Part shown: positions 8,198 through 17,833 of the stretch, piece by piece | Layout of the letters: each line of letters begins with the position of its first letter | Position numbering within the stretch: the stretch's first letter is position 1 | Source: Terriglobia bacterium | Lineage (GTDB): Bacteria; Acidobacteriota; Terriglobia; Versatilivoradales; Versatilivoraceae | Direction of reading: 5' to 3' | DNA length: 64,000 nt | Assembly: GCA_951813285.1 (NCBI GenBank) | Contig: OX638355.1 | Location: forward strand, 3,367,136 to 3,431,135 | Program-made: the position numbers and the translations under genes | Notes under the pieces: model-generated | What the model saw: only the letters and a program-made list of their open reading frames with translations | Databases searched by the model: none | Told to the model about the DNA's origin: nothing

Positions 8198-10156
8198 ATG
8201 AGGCTACCGGTTCGTGCATTCTCGGTCGTTTTCCTTTGCCTGGCCGCTTTAGGCAGCTCGGTTTTTGCGGAAGAGAAAGGAGAACCGCAAGTCAGCTCAC
8301 TGTTCCCCCTGGGTGGCCAGCCGGGAACGAGTTTTGAGGTGCGTATTCGAGGAGAGAATCTGGACGGCGTTTATGGCGTCTGGTTCGACTGCGCCGCGCT
8401 TCAGGCGGAAGTCCGGAAAATAGAGAAGACGGTTGAAGAGGTCGACGTCGTTCAACAGGCCGGTACAACGGCCAAAGACACCAAAGAGTTTTACCACGTC
8501 GTCCTGAAACTCCAGGTGGACGATAAGGCGGCCGTGGGTGCTCATACTCTTCGACTGGTCTCCCGCCAGGGACTTTCGAACCCACTGTCGTTGCTGGTCG
8601 ATCCGGAGCCGCAGATCCATGAAAGCGAGCAATCCATCAATTCCCCGTCGAGCGCCCAGCACATCGAATTTCCGGTGGTTGTGAACGGCAGGCTCGGCCA
8701 CCCCGGCGAACAGGACTACTATGCTTTCGAAGTCGGCGAAGGAGAGCACCTGCATTTTGAAGTGATCACCTCCACCTTTACCACCGCAACCGTGGCCGGC
8801 GACCCGCAGTTGATCCTCTACGAGCCGACGGGAAGCTGGTTTGATCCTCAGCGGATCAAACGGTTGGAGGTCAGAGACGAAACGGGCCCCGGTCCGGGAA
8901 CTCACCGATGGGCGACCTCTCATTTCCTGCCGAGATTGATTCGCCGATTCGACAGGAAGGGGCGCTATTTGGCAGAAGTCGGGACATTGGAAGGTCAAGG
9001 AGGCCCCGACTATTCTTACCAGCTTCGGGTTGTTCCCCCCCAGGAACGGAAATCTGGAGTCAACCGCCGGCGGTCTCCGAGCGAGCCCGCGCACGGGTAC
9101 AGTCCCGTTGTCTGGCGGGAACGGGAATTCTCCAGAAGGATCGATCGCGATCACCTCAACCGTTTGTGGTCCCGCGCGATCACGGTCCCGGAACCGGGCG
9201 AAGAGGGCCAGACAGCGGTTGGCGCCAAGGATTCCTCTCCTTCGGAGAAAGCCGATCGGTCACCATCGGCGCAGGAGACCGATGGATCCGGCACTCATCG
9301 ATTACCGATCCCGATCCGAGAAGAAGAACCAAACGATTGGGTCACTCAGGCGGCGGAAATGTCCATTCCGATGACAGTGGAGGGGGCCATACAGTATCCG
9401 GGCGACGTGGATGTCTTTCGATTCAATGTGGCATTGGACCAGGCAGTGGCCTTCGAAATCGAGACACCGGAAACCTTGCCGCCCTTCTTCAGTCCGCACC
9501 TGATTGTGGTTGATAGTACAGGGACGGAACTGGCGAGCAACATCTACCGGGAAGTCGGAGGCGTGGGAGACGACTGGATCAAGTCCATAAAGGCCAAGAC
9601 CGTTTACACCTTCGAGCGAGCCGGGGAGTATTTCTTGCAGATTCGCGATCTGACCACCCGAAGAGCTGCCCCGCACTTCCGATACCGCGTGCTGGTTCGC
9701 CCTCAGGTGCCCCACCTGGGGGAGGTTGCCGTCAAAATGGGGAGAGGGGAAGTGGTTGATCACATCAACTTGCGGAGTGGAGAAACCCGGAAGCTCTCTG
9801 TGGTGACCGAGCCGGAGGAGGGCTTTGACGGGGAAATTGCCCTGACACTGGAGAATCTTCCGACCGGGGTGCAAGCTCTTGCCGCGGCTACGACCACAGT
9901 CAACCCTCGCCTGTTGGAGACGGGAAACGGACGCGGGGCAATGCACAAGGAACGATTTTTCCCACCCCGTCATTTGGCCACCATCGTCCTGGTGGCCGGT
10001 CGGGACGCCCCCGCAACGCCGATGCCCCAGCGGATCCAGTTGACGGCTCGGCCCATTGTGGATGGGAAGATCGGCAAGGCGCTGGCGGTGCAGGAAATCC
10101 TTTTGATGATCTGTCGCCCGGAGACGGAGCAGGCCAGGATGGCCGCAAGGAATTGA
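8198..10156 (+). CDS. Secreted PPC/IPT-like domain protein of the DUF1549-DUF1501 cluster
   Basis: A 652-residue exported protein; ATG 8198 is chosen since AAGG lies close upstream and a canonical signal peptide follows (RLPVRAFSVVFLCLAALGSS). Residues after it read as an IPT/TIG-like fold (SLFPLGGQPGTSFEVRIRGE). Two bacterial pre-peptidase C-terminal-like beta-sandwiches follow, with GRLGHPGEQDYYAFEVGEGE and GAIQYPGDVDVFRFNVALDQ. Proteins of this type are commonly encoded just before PSCyt/DUF1549 proteins in Planctomycetes and Acidobacteria; biochemical function is unknown. ATG 8135 is an alternative start without a ribosome binding site. It lies 60 bases before the DUF1549 gene. Confidence 0.75.
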   Translation: MRLPVRAFSVVFLCLAALGSSVFAEEKGEPQVSSLFPLGGQPGTSFEVRIRGENLDGVYGVWFDCAALQAEVRKIEKTVEEVDVVQQAGTTAKDTKEFYHVVLKLQVDDKAAVGAHTLRLVSRQGLSNPLSLLVDPEPQIHESEQSINSPSSAQHIEFPVVVNGRLGHPGEQDYYAFEVGEGEHLHFEVITSTFTTATVAGDPQLILYEPTGSWFDPQRIKRLEVRDETGPGPGTHRWATSHFLPRLIRRFDRKGRYLAEVGTLEGQGGPDYSYQLRVVPPQERKSGVNRRRSPSEPAHGYSPVVWREREFSRRIDRDHLNRLWSRAITVPEPGEEGQTAVGAKDSSPSEKADRSPSAQETDGSGTHRLPIPIREEEPNDWVTQAAEMSIPMTVEGAIQYPGDVDVFRFNVALDQAVAFEIETPETLPPFFSPHLIVVDSTGTELASNIYREVGGVGDDWIKSIKAKTVYTFERAGEYFLQIRDLTTRRAAPHFRYRVLVRPQVPHLGEVAVKMGRGEVVDHINLRSGETRKLSVVTEPEEGFDGEIALTLENLPTGVQALAAATTTVNPRLLETGNGRGAMHKERFFPPRHLATIVLVAGRDAPATPMPQRIQLTARPIVDGKIGKALAVQEILLMICRPETEQARMAARN

Positions 10157-10216
10157 GACGCATTCCAATTCACTCCGGGAACCAGGCCGATCCACATCCC
10201 TCAAGATTAGCCAATA

Positions 10217-12826
10217 GTGGAGATGAAATTGAGCTATCCGGCAGACCGGGAATTACTTTTGCGCACGGGACCGAAACGGGCGAGTCGGCATTTGGTCAAG
10301 GGAGTCGTAGTGACGGTGCTGATACTGAGCCTCAGCCATCGGGACGCGGGCTCCGAGGGTGTGCGCTCGAATTCGGGTGAGCCGGAGTTGGTATCCATTC
10401 GGCTGGAGCCGGAGGCGGTGGAGTTGCAAGGGTCGGGTGCGACACGGCGATTTCTGGTGCTGGGTGAATTCTCGGACGGCCTGCAGCGAGAGGTGACTTC
10501 CGCCAGTCGGTTAAGGATTGCGGACCCGTCGATCGCGCGTCTGGGGGCGTTGGGGCATGTGGTTTCGGTGAGTTCAGGCCGGACGGAGTTGAGAGCCGAG
10601 TTGGGAGGCAAAGGAGCGCAGGCAGAGATATTGACATTGGGCACCGAGCGGAGACGCCCGTTCAGCTTCAGTTGGGATATAGGAGGGATTTTGACCAAGC
10701 GTGGCTGCAACAGCAGCAGTTGCCACGGAGGAGTGAAGGGGAGAGGAGGATTCCGATTGTCGTCGGATGCTACCGATCCGGCCGAAGACTACCAGTGGAT
10801 TGTGCGCGGAGGGGGATATCAGGTGCTGACGGCTGAGCCGCTGGGTCCGCGCAATTCCCGCATTGACCTTGACCGGCCTGAAGAGAGCCTGCTGTTGCGG
10901 AAGCCGAGCTTCAGGGTGGCTCACGGAGGAGGGGAGCGGCTGGGAGTGGGGACGGCGGACTATGAGGCGGTATTGAACTGGGTCAGCCGGGGTGCCGGTT
11001 TTGAAGGGAATGGGGAGGAAGGACTCAAGGTTGAGCGAGTGGAGGTGTTTCCGAGCGAAGTGGTGATTGAGGAGAAAGGGAAGCATCAGTTGGCGGTAAC
11101 GGCCTATTTTTCGGATGGTCGTCAGGAAGACATCACCGGGCAGGTGAGGTATGAATCGCTCAACGAGGAAGTCGTGCGGGTCGGTGAAGAGGGGCTGGTT
11201 GAAGGGGTAGGGAAGGGAGAAGCGGCGGTCATGATCCGGACGGCGGGTCGTGCGGCCGAAGCGCGGTTTGGGGTGATTGGGGAGGCGATACAGGAGTATC
11301 CCGAGGTTCCGCGGCAGAACTTCATCGATGAGGAGGTGTTTGGGAAGCTGCGGCGATTTCATCTGATTCCATCGGAGCTATCGGAGGATGGGGAATTCAT
11401 ACGGAGAGTGTGTCTGGACTTGACGGGGACATTGCCGCCGCCGGAACGGGTACGGGAATTTTTGGGCAGCCGGGAGGAGGACAAGCGGGAGAAGCTGATC
11501 GGCGCGCTGCTGGAATCCCCGGAGTATGTGGATTACTGGACCTTCCGCTTTGCCGACCTGTTCCGGGTCAAGGGACACTATCGCTGGGTTCATGTCTATT
11601 GGGAATGGGTCAGAAGGAGCTTGGCCGGAAACAAGTCCTACGATCAAATGGTGCGGGAAAGCATTGCGGCTCAAGGCTACGATGGCCCCTCACGAATCTA
11701 CCTGATTGACAATAACAAGCCCCCGGCTTTGGAACGGGTCGTGGCCGAGCAGTTTCGGGTTTTCATGGGCCGAAGGATGGATTGCGCACAGTGCCACAAC
11801 CATCCCTATGACCGTTGGAAGCAGGATCAGTTTTGGGGACTGGCGGCTTTCTACCGCCGTGTGACCAATACCGAATGGGCATTCGACAACGTGGTCTTCG
11901 ACGATCCCGACGGACACGAAGTGAACTTCGGAGAGGGCAAGAGCACGCTGTCCTTCCGAGAGAACCGCCACCCGCGCACCAAGCAATTGGTGCCGCCGAC
12001 CTTCCTCGATGGTCGAGTACTACCCGGCCGGGACCGTCGCGACCTTCGGCGGGAGTTGGCCGCCTGGATGACGACCCATCCCTACTTTGCCCAAGCCATG
12101 GTTAACCGGATGTGGGGTCATTTCTTCGGAAGAGGGATTGTGGATCCGGTCGACGACTTTCGTTTGGGCAACCCTCCGACCCATCCGAGTTTGTTGAACC
12201 GGTTGGCTGTGGACTTTCAGGAGCACGGCTATGACCTGAAGCACCTGATGCGGCGGATTGTTTCTTCCAGGACCTACCAACTTGGCAGTCGACCCAATGC
12301 CAACAACGGGGGGGACCGTCTGAACTACTCGCACGCCAATCCCCGTCCACTGGAGGCGGAGGTTCTTCTGGACGCGATTTCGACTGTAACCGGTGTGCCG
12401 GAGCTGTACAAGGCCGAGGGGATGTTGAGCGGAACGGCGCCTCCAGGGACCCGGGCCATCAATTTGAAATATCCTGCCAGCTATGCCAATCGGTTTCTGG
12501 AGGTCTTCGAACGCCCCAAGCGGGATGTGGTCGTGGCCAGAAATGGCAAGGTAAACCTCATGCAGGCCCTCCATATGACGGTGAGCCCCACCTATAACGA
12601 AAAGCTGGGGAAAAAGGGAGGGCGGATCGATCGGTTGCTCCACCGGGGAGCTTCCAGCCGAGAGATTGTTGAAGAATTCTACCTGGCTGCCTTTTCGCGG
12701 TTTCCGAACGAAGAGGAACAGGCCGGTTTGGAAAGTCTGATCCAAAAGCAGTCGTCCAGGCGAGAGGCTCTGGAAGATCTGCTTTGGGCTGTGATTTGCT
12801 CTCGCGAGTTCGCCAGCAACCACTAG
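10217..12826 (+). CDS. DUF1549/DUF1553 protein with Ig-like and heme-type CX4CH motif
   Basis: An 869-residue exported protein. After a poor signal region it has a bacterial Ig-like domain (about residues 50-140), a possible c-type heme site RGCNSSSCHGG near residue 161 (CX4CH spacing), a second BIG2-like segment (YFSDGRQEDITGQV), then PSCyt2/DUF1549 (FIDEEVFGKL to LIGALLESPEYVDYW) containing the hallmark CAQCHNHPYDRW, and a C-terminal PSD1/DUF1553 region (FAQAMVNRMWGHFFGRGIVD). Such proteins pair with DUF1501 proteins and are thought to act in the periplasm on large substrates, but no activity is established. GTG 10217 or ATG 10223 can start it. Confidence 0.88.
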   Translation: MEMKLSYPADRELLLRTGPKRASRHLVKGVVVTVLILSLSHRDAGSEGVRSNSGEPELVSIRLEPEAVELQGSGATRRFLVLGEFSDGLQREVTSASRLRIADPSIARLGALGHVVSVSSGRTELRAELGGKGAQAEILTLGTERRRPFSFSWDIGGILTKRGCNSSSCHGGVKGRGGFRLSSDATDPAEDYQWIVRGGGYQVLTAEPLGPRNSRIDLDRPEESLLLRKPSFRVAHGGGERLGVGTADYEAVLNWVSRGAGFEGNGEEGLKVERVEVFPSEVVIEEKGKHQLAVTAYFSDGRQEDITGQVRYESLNEEVVRVGEEGLVEGVGKGEAAVMIRTAGRAAEARFGVIGEAIQEYPEVPRQNFIDEEVFGKLRRFHLIPSELSEDGEFIRRVCLDLTGTLPPPERVREFLGSREEDKREKLIGALLESPEYVDYWTFRFADLFRVKGHYRWVHVYWEWVRRSLAGNKSYDQMVRESIAAQGYDGPSRIYLIDNNKPPALERVVAEQFRVFMGRRMDCAQCHNHPYDRWKQDQFWGLAAFYRRVTNTEWAFDNVVFDDPDGHEVNFGEGKSTLSFRENRHPRTKQLVPPTFLDGRVLPGRDRRDLRRELAAWMTTHPYFAQAMVNRMWGHFFGRGIVDPVDDFRLGNPPTHPSLLNRLAVDFQEHGYDLKHLMRRIVSSRTYQLGSRPNANNGGDRLNYSHANPRPLEAEVLLDAISTVTGVPELYKAEGMLSGTAPPGTRAINLKYPASYANRFLEVFERPKRDVVVARNGKVNLMQALHMTVSPTYNEKLGKKGGRIDRLLHRGASSREIVEEFYLAAFSRFPNEEEQAGLESLIQKQSSRREALEDLLWAVICSREFASNH

Positions 12827-12855
12827 CCCGGGTGATTTCCGATGAGGGGGTACTC

Positions 12856-14199
12856 ATGAACCAGTTGGAAGGATTGAGCCTTGGCGGCCCGATCAGCCGT
12901 CGAGCGGTCCTGAGGGCGGGGTCCCTGGGTTTCCTGGGGATCACCCTCGGTCGCATCCTGGAACTCGAAGCGGCATTGGGTCCGGTGAAGGGTGGGCGAA
13001 CCGGCAAGAGGGCCGAGGCCTGTATCCTGCTCTGGCTGGACGGCGGACCCAGCCATATCGACACTTGGGACCCCAAACCCAACAGCTCCTTCAAACCCAT
13101 TTCCACCAACGCACCGGGAATTCAGATCTCGGAGCTGCTGCCGAAGATGTCCAGAAAGATGGACAAGCTGGCGGTCATCCGCTCGATGCACACCGAGGAA
13201 AACAACCACGGGGTGGCTCATCACTACGCCATGACGGGACACAGACCCAGCCCTGCGATGAAGTTTCCTGCATTCAGCTCCGTCATTACCAAGGAGTTGG
13301 GACAGCGCCACAACGTTCCTCCCAACGTCATGGTTCCTGAGATCAGCGCCGGCGCTCGCGACTATTTCAGGTCCCACTTTTTGGGAGCCCAGTACGATCC
13401 GTTGCAGATCCCGGACCCGAACCGGCAGGACTACAAGATTCCCGAACTGAGCTTGCCCGAGTCACTCACGCTTGAAAGGATCGAGGCTCGCAATGCTTTT
13501 CTCAAGCTGGTCGATGGGCGTTACCGTCAAGCAGTTGAGAGCCCCGAGTACGCCAATCTGGATGAGTTTCGACAGCAGGCCCTGAAAATGGTTTTGTCGC
13601 AGTCGGTGCGGCAAGCCTTCGATCTTTCCCGGGAGCCTGAAAAGCTCAAAGACGCCTATGGCCGGCACATGTTCGGCCAAAGTGTGCTCATTGCCCGGCG
13701 GCTGGTGGAAGCAGGCAGCCGTTTTGTGACGGCTTACGACTTGAAGCGAGTCGAGACAGGGCGCAATTGGGACACCCACGGAACCAATGACAAGCAGCAC
13801 AAGGACGTTTTGGTGCCCGTGCTGGATCAAACCCTCTCCACGTTGTTGACGGATCTGGAGGAAAGGGGCCTGCTGGAATCAACCCTGGTGATTGCCATGG
13901 GAGAGTTCGGCCGGACCTACGATCTCAACCCCGGAGGAGGCAGGGATCATTGGTGCCACTGCTGGTCAATGGTGCTGGGGGGAGGGGGCATCCGTGGAGG
14001 GCAGATCATCGGCGCCAGCGACGAGCGGGGAGCCTATGTGGCGGACCGCATGGTGACCATTGGAGATCTCCTGGCCACTATCTACAAGGCCCTGGGCATC
14101 GATTGGACCCGGGAGTATATGCACCCCATTGGCCGTCCCCTCAAGATTGCCAACTCCATCAACGACGAAACCGGAAAGCCGATCGAGGAGTTGATTTGA
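12856..14199 (+). CDS. DUF1501 sulfatase-like Tat-exported protein
   Basis: A 447-residue protein beginning at ATG 12856 with AGGGGG five bases upstream. The N terminus has a twin-arginine signal (SRRAVLRAGSLGFLGITLGR). The body follows DUF1501: CILLWLDGGPSHIDTWDPKP, AVIRSMHTEENNHGVAHHYA, NWDTHGTND and AMGEFGRTYDLNPGGGRDHW, residues that in the alkaline-phosphatase/sulfatase superfamily form the metal site. Function beyond hydrolase-like fold is not established. It is 29 bases downstream of the DUF1549/DUF1553 gene and forms the standard pair with it. Confidence 0.9.
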   Translation: MNQLEGLSLGGPISRRAVLRAGSLGFLGITLGRILELEAALGPVKGGRTGKRAEACILLWLDGGPSHIDTWDPKPNSSFKPISTNAPGIQISELLPKMSRKMDKLAVIRSMHTEENNHGVAHHYAMTGHRPSPAMKFPAFSSVITKELGQRHNVPPNVMVPEISAGARDYFRSHFLGAQYDPLQIPDPNRQDYKIPELSLPESLTLERIEARNAFLKLVDGRYRQAVESPEYANLDEFRQQALKMVLSQSVRQAFDLSREPEKLKDAYGRHMFGQSVLIARRLVEAGSRFVTAYDLKRVETGRNWDTHGTNDKQHKDVLVPVLDQTLSTLLTDLEERGLLESTLVIAMGEFGRTYDLNPGGGRDHWCHCWSMVLGGGGIRGGQIIGASDERGAYVADRMVTIGDLLATIYKALGIDWTREYMHPIGRPLKIANSINDETGKPIEELI

Positions 14200-14383
14200 A
14201 CGGCTTCGACCCCGGGCGGCTTGGCGCTCCATTCTTCCTCCGGGTGGCAAGAAACCTGCAACCCGCGTCTCTATTCTTTGGGGCGAGCGGTTGATCCGGA
14301 GCGTTCCCCTCCACTGAACGATTGACAGGTCGCCTGTCGGGCGGCTGAGCTCCCTGGCTTGATCCCGGAAAGGAGAAAACGTT

Positions 14384-15262
14384 GTGAAGAAATGTCGACT
14401 CCGAAGAGCGCCCCGACAGGAATCGGAGCCTTTCCTGAGTCGCCGCGCCTTTATTCAGGCCGGCGCCGGTTCGTCTCTGTTGGGAGCTACCGGCGGCTGG
14501 ATGGGGGGATGCGGTACTGCCGGGAAATCCTCGGGCGGGCAGTGGCCGGTGATCGACTATGGTCAATCCTTCATCTCGGGCAAGGCCTCCTCGAACCGGG
14601 TTCGCTTCTGGGTAGAGTCTCGCACACGCATCCTTGATGAACGCACCGGCAAGACCCATGACTACTATCAGTGCGCTTCCTGCAAGAGCGAGAACACCTT
14701 TGCCCGGGAAGATCTCTTCATGAAGGACAATTACGACTTTATTCCCATCTTCGGTCCTGAGGACGGCCTGATCTTTCGACGCAAAGCCTATCTGAATCCT
14801 CGCTACCGGGAATGGAGAAAGGCGGAGGACCTTTGGGGAGGACAGGTCTATCAAGTGAAAGCGCCTCGAGCCAGCCGATTGGTGTTGACGACGGACGAAA
14901 TCCACCGAGCTACCGCCGAAGCTCTTCCCCTGGTCGCCCAAACCGAAGTAAACGGGGCAGATACAGGCTTGACGGCCATCATTGAGTTTCCCGTCAAAAC
15001 CATGAACATTCGAGATGAAGAACCCACTTATCAAGTGGATACGGGGCCGATTGCCTTTCCCGACCTGAGCCGGCGCTATGAGCGTTTGCCTGACGCACTG
15101 TCGTTAGCCTTCGTTGCGTTCAACGCTCCTCACTTTGCCGATTTTGTGATTGAGGACGAGACCCCGATCCTCCAGGACGACCAGGAATTGACCCGGGTCC
15201 ACCACTATTCGCGGATTTTGAGTCTGCCGGCAAAGAACAGAATCTTTGCTATTGAAGGATAG
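14384..15262 (+). CDS. Tat-exported protein of unknown function
   Basis: A 292-residue protein from GTG 14384, preceded by AGGAGA. Residues 19-40 form a twin-arginine signal (SRRAFIQAGAGSSLLGATGG), and a Cys soon after (WMGGCG) could be lipidated. The mature part includes a CASCKSENTF dithiol motif and is otherwise unfamiliar; I see no known catalytic pattern. It follows the DUF1501 gene by 184 bases and is 30 bases before a lipoprotein with a glycosyl-hydrolase-like barrel, so joint export and use are plausible. This is a recognisable secreted unknown, not a shadow: codon phase and signal agree. Confidence 0.65.
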   Translation: MKKCRLRRAPRQESEPFLSRRAFIQAGAGSSLLGATGGWMGGCGTAGKSSGGQWPVIDYGQSFISGKASSNRVRFWVESRTRILDERTGKTHDYYQCASCKSENTFAREDLFMKDNYDFIPIFGPEDGLIFRRKAYLNPRYREWRKAEDLWGGQVYQVKAPRASRLVLTTDEIHRATAEALPLVAQTEVNGADTGLTAIIEFPVKTMNIRDEEPTYQVDTGPIAFPDLSRRYERLPDALSLAFVAFNAPHFADFVIEDETPILQDDQELTRVHHYSRILSLPAKNRIFAIEG

Positions 15263-15292
15263 AACCTGGCTCTGGGTGAAAGGGCATTGCCC

Positions 15293-16909
15293 ATGAAATA
15301 CGCATGGCGAATGGCGGCGGTGTTGCTCATCCTGTTCGGAGGTTGCGCGGTCACCGAGGAGCCCTCCAGGGTACCCGCGCCTGAACGCCGCATTGTATAC
15401 AACAGCGATACCGGTAACGCCTTCGCCGAATTCTGGGGCCGGGGCGCTCCGCTGAGCGAGATGGACGCGGAAGCCGTCCGGGAGGTGGTGGCCCGCGGCA
15501 TCAACGAACTGGCCCGGGCGGGAGTGGACACGCTGTCGATGGTGGTCAGCCATCGCTTCCAGTCGCTTTACGGCCCCTCCCAGGTACTGGAGGAACATTG
15601 GAGGCAGGCCGACAAGGGAGACGGTTATCAGTCGCTGCGGGAGGCAGGCGTCGATTTCCGGCAATTGATGGCGGACCTGTCCCATCGGAGCGGCATGGAA
15701 TTTATCGGTTGCATCCGCATGAATGACCGCCACGGCGGTCCGGTGGGGCGGTTCATTGAAGAGAACCCTCAGTGGCATCTCAAGCTGCGCAGGGGGCCTG
15801 CGATCGACTTCGCTCCCGAACCGGTGCGCCAGAAGATGCTGGACTACATCGCAGAGCTGCTGGCGACCGTGGATCTCGATGGGCTGGAGCTGGACTACAT
15901 GCGCTGGTGCCACATGTTCCCCCCGGGACAGGGAAACGGGAACGCTCACCTGCTGACCGACTTCATGCGGAAGACACGAATGCTGCTGGACGCGGCCGCC
16001 GAGCGGAAAGCCCGGGATCCCCTGATCCTGGGCGTGCGGGTGCCCCAGACCTTGAAAGAGTGCGAATATCTCGGCTTCGACGTGGCCGCCTGGATTCGGC
16101 AGGGGCTGGTAGATTTCGTGGTGCCCTCCGATTTCTTCTACACCGACCTCAACACCCGGGTGGAAGATTTCGTCGAGCTGGCCGAAGGGACCGACTGCCG
16201 CATCTATCCCGCCATCCACCCGATCACCTACCGAGGAGACGACGTGGGAATAAACGACCTGTCCCACTATCGAGCCGCCGCCCGCAATTTCTACGCGTAC
16301 GGGGCCTCCGGGGTCGAGGCCTACAACTATCAGTATCACTGGGGGCGCCGCATCGGCCGCAACGCCCCCTGGCCGGCTTACCTGTGGCCGGCCGCCCTGG
16401 GCTACCTGAGCCACTTGAGGGATCCGGAGAAAATTGGCAGGCACGATCGGCACTACAGGTACTATGCGTTGTGGGAAGAAGGCGCGCCCACGGGCACCGG
16501 CCCCAAGGACGACCGCATCAGGCTGGACCGGGCGGCGCCCGACCCGTCTGGATCCCAACGGTTTCGACTGGCCGAGGACCTGAGCGAGAAGCGTCTGCGG
16601 GCCACTCTGCAATTCAAGGCCGTGGGACTGGCCGCGGACGAGTCGCTGGAGATCGCGCTCAATGGGAATCCGGTTCCGAGCCGGCAGATCACCCGCCACT
16701 TCGACCAAGACGGGCAAAACCGGTTGGAAGGCAAGGAACTGCCAGATTTCCACCTGTACATCCTCGATCTGGATTCAGGGTCTCCGAAACCGCTGCTTAC
16801 TTACGGCGACAATCGTCTGGAAGTTCGCCTCACCGGAAACACCCCGCGCAAGAAAGGGGAAGTGACCGTGGATGAACTGGAAGTCTACGTCTACCGGAGG
16901 GAGAGGTAG
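15293..16909 (+). CDS. Lipoprotein with glycosyl-hydrolase-like (GHL10-type) barrel
   Basis: About 538 residues, starting at ATG 15293 with a lipoprotein signal (AVLLILFGGC, Cys near residue 19). The central part looks like a TIM barrel of the putative glycoside-hydrolase type, with DGLELDYMRWCHMFPPGQ, LILGVRVPQTLKECEYLGFD and RIYPAIHPITYRGDD. A C-terminal beta-sandwich (about 390-535) carries LRATLQFKAVGLAADESLE and LEIALNGNPVPSRQ. The same two-part design appears in the minus-strand gene at 20107-21819, so these are diverged paralogues. Acidic residues in ELDYMR are plausible catalytic groups, but the substrate is unknown. Confidence 0.65.
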   Translation: MKYAWRMAAVLLILFGGCAVTEEPSRVPAPERRIVYNSDTGNAFAEFWGRGAPLSEMDAEAVREVVARGINELARAGVDTLSMVVSHRFQSLYGPSQVLEEHWRQADKGDGYQSLREAGVDFRQLMADLSHRSGMEFIGCIRMNDRHGGPVGRFIEENPQWHLKLRRGPAIDFAPEPVRQKMLDYIAELLATVDLDGLELDYMRWCHMFPPGQGNGNAHLLTDFMRKTRMLLDAAAERKARDPLILGVRVPQTLKECEYLGFDVAAWIRQGLVDFVVPSDFFYTDLNTRVEDFVELAEGTDCRIYPAIHPITYRGDDVGINDLSHYRAAARNFYAYGASGVEAYNYQYHWGRRIGRNAPWPAYLWPAALGYLSHLRDPEKIGRHDRHYRYYALWEEGAPTGTGPKDDRIRLDRAAPDPSGSQRFRLAEDLSEKRLRATLQFKAVGLAADESLEIALNGNPVPSRQITRHFDQDGQNRLEGKELPDFHLYILDLDSGSPKPLLTYGDNRLEVRLTGNTPRKKGEVTVDELEVYVYRRER

Positions 16910-16935
16910 GCCGGCGCCGGCGGGGGAGCAGGCTG

Positions 16936-17817
16936 ATGAGTGCAGTGCGGCCAATGCTGTTGGGCTGGTTGATAATCTTGCTGTTGGTGGTCCAACCGGC
17001 GGCCAAGAATCCCCCTGCCGCCCAAAGCGGCTTTTTCACAACCAGTGATGGGGTCCGGTTGCACTATCTCCAGGCCGGTCAGGGGCGCAGCATCCTGTTT
17101 GTGCCGGGTTGGACCATGCCTGCCTGGATCTGGGAACACCAGATCGCCCATTTCAGCCGACACTATCGCGTGGTCGCCTTGGATCCCCGCTCGCACGGCG
17201 ATTCGGAGCGGGTAACCGAGGGGCATTACCCCAACCGGCTGGCTCGAGACATCCGGGAGTTGACCCAACACCTGAAGCTGACACGGACCGTCCTGGTCGG
17301 ATGGTCGATGGGAGCCTTGCAGGTCTTGACCGCCGTGGAGCAGTTTGGGACCGAATGGCTCAGCACGGTGGTCCTGGTGGATGAAGTGCTGGGTTATCCC
17401 CCCAACGCCTGGATCGATCCCCGCCGCCGGGGGAAGGGAAGACTGGAGCTGCAAGCCGATCGCAAGGGAGTGACCGATCGCTTCGTACGCGGCATGTACA
17501 AGCGGCCGCAGCCGGAGGACTACCTTCAGAGAATCATGGCCGCCTCCCGGCGGACCCCGACCAATACGGCGGTCACCCTGGGCGCCAGTTTCGCCGCGGT
17601 GGGGGACTGGCGCAAGATACTGCCCGGCATCGATCGGCCTCTCCTCTTCGTGGTGACGGAGCCGCAAAGAAAACAGGCGGAAGGAGTTTCAGCCGACGTT
17701 CCTACGGCCCGGGTGGAGGTCTTCGAGCGGGCCGGTCACGCCTTGTTCGTCGACGAGCCCGGCCGCTTCAACCGGCTCCTGGAAGATTTCCTGATCCAGG
17801 CCGGATTGGGTCCCTGA
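16936..17817 (+). CDS. Exported alpha/beta hydrolase
   Basis: A 293-residue protein whose start ATG 16936 is preceded by GGAGCAGG. An N-terminal hydrophobic segment (MLLGWLIILLLVVQPAA) suggests export or anchoring. The alpha/beta-hydrolase fold is clear: oxyanion region FVPGWTMPAWIWE, nucleophile elbow GWSMGA with Ser124, an acidic strand and the catalytic His in ERAGHALFVDEPGRF. Family members include esterases, haloperoxidases and C-C hydrolases, and the substrate cannot be told. The gene ends 16 bases from the convergent CocE-family gene. Confidence 0.85.
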   Translation: MSAVRPMLLGWLIILLLVVQPAAKNPPAAQSGFFTTSDGVRLHYLQAGQGRSILFVPGWTMPAWIWEHQIAHFSRHYRVVALDPRSHGDSERVTEGHYPNRLARDIRELTQHLKLTRTVLVGWSMGALQVLTAVEQFGTEWLSTVVLVDEVLGYPPNAWIDPRRRGKGRLELQADRKGVTDRFVRGMYKRPQPEDYLQRIMAASRRTPTNTAVTLGASFAAVGDWRKILPGIDRPLLFVVTEPQRKQAEGVSADVPTARVEVFERAGHALFVDEPGRFNRLLEDFLIQAGLGP

Positions 17818-17833
17818 ACAGAAACCTGACTTT

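Noticed and set aside
15104-16753. 549-residue minus-strand frame
   Set aside because: Antisense to the GHL10-like lipoprotein; no recognisable features.
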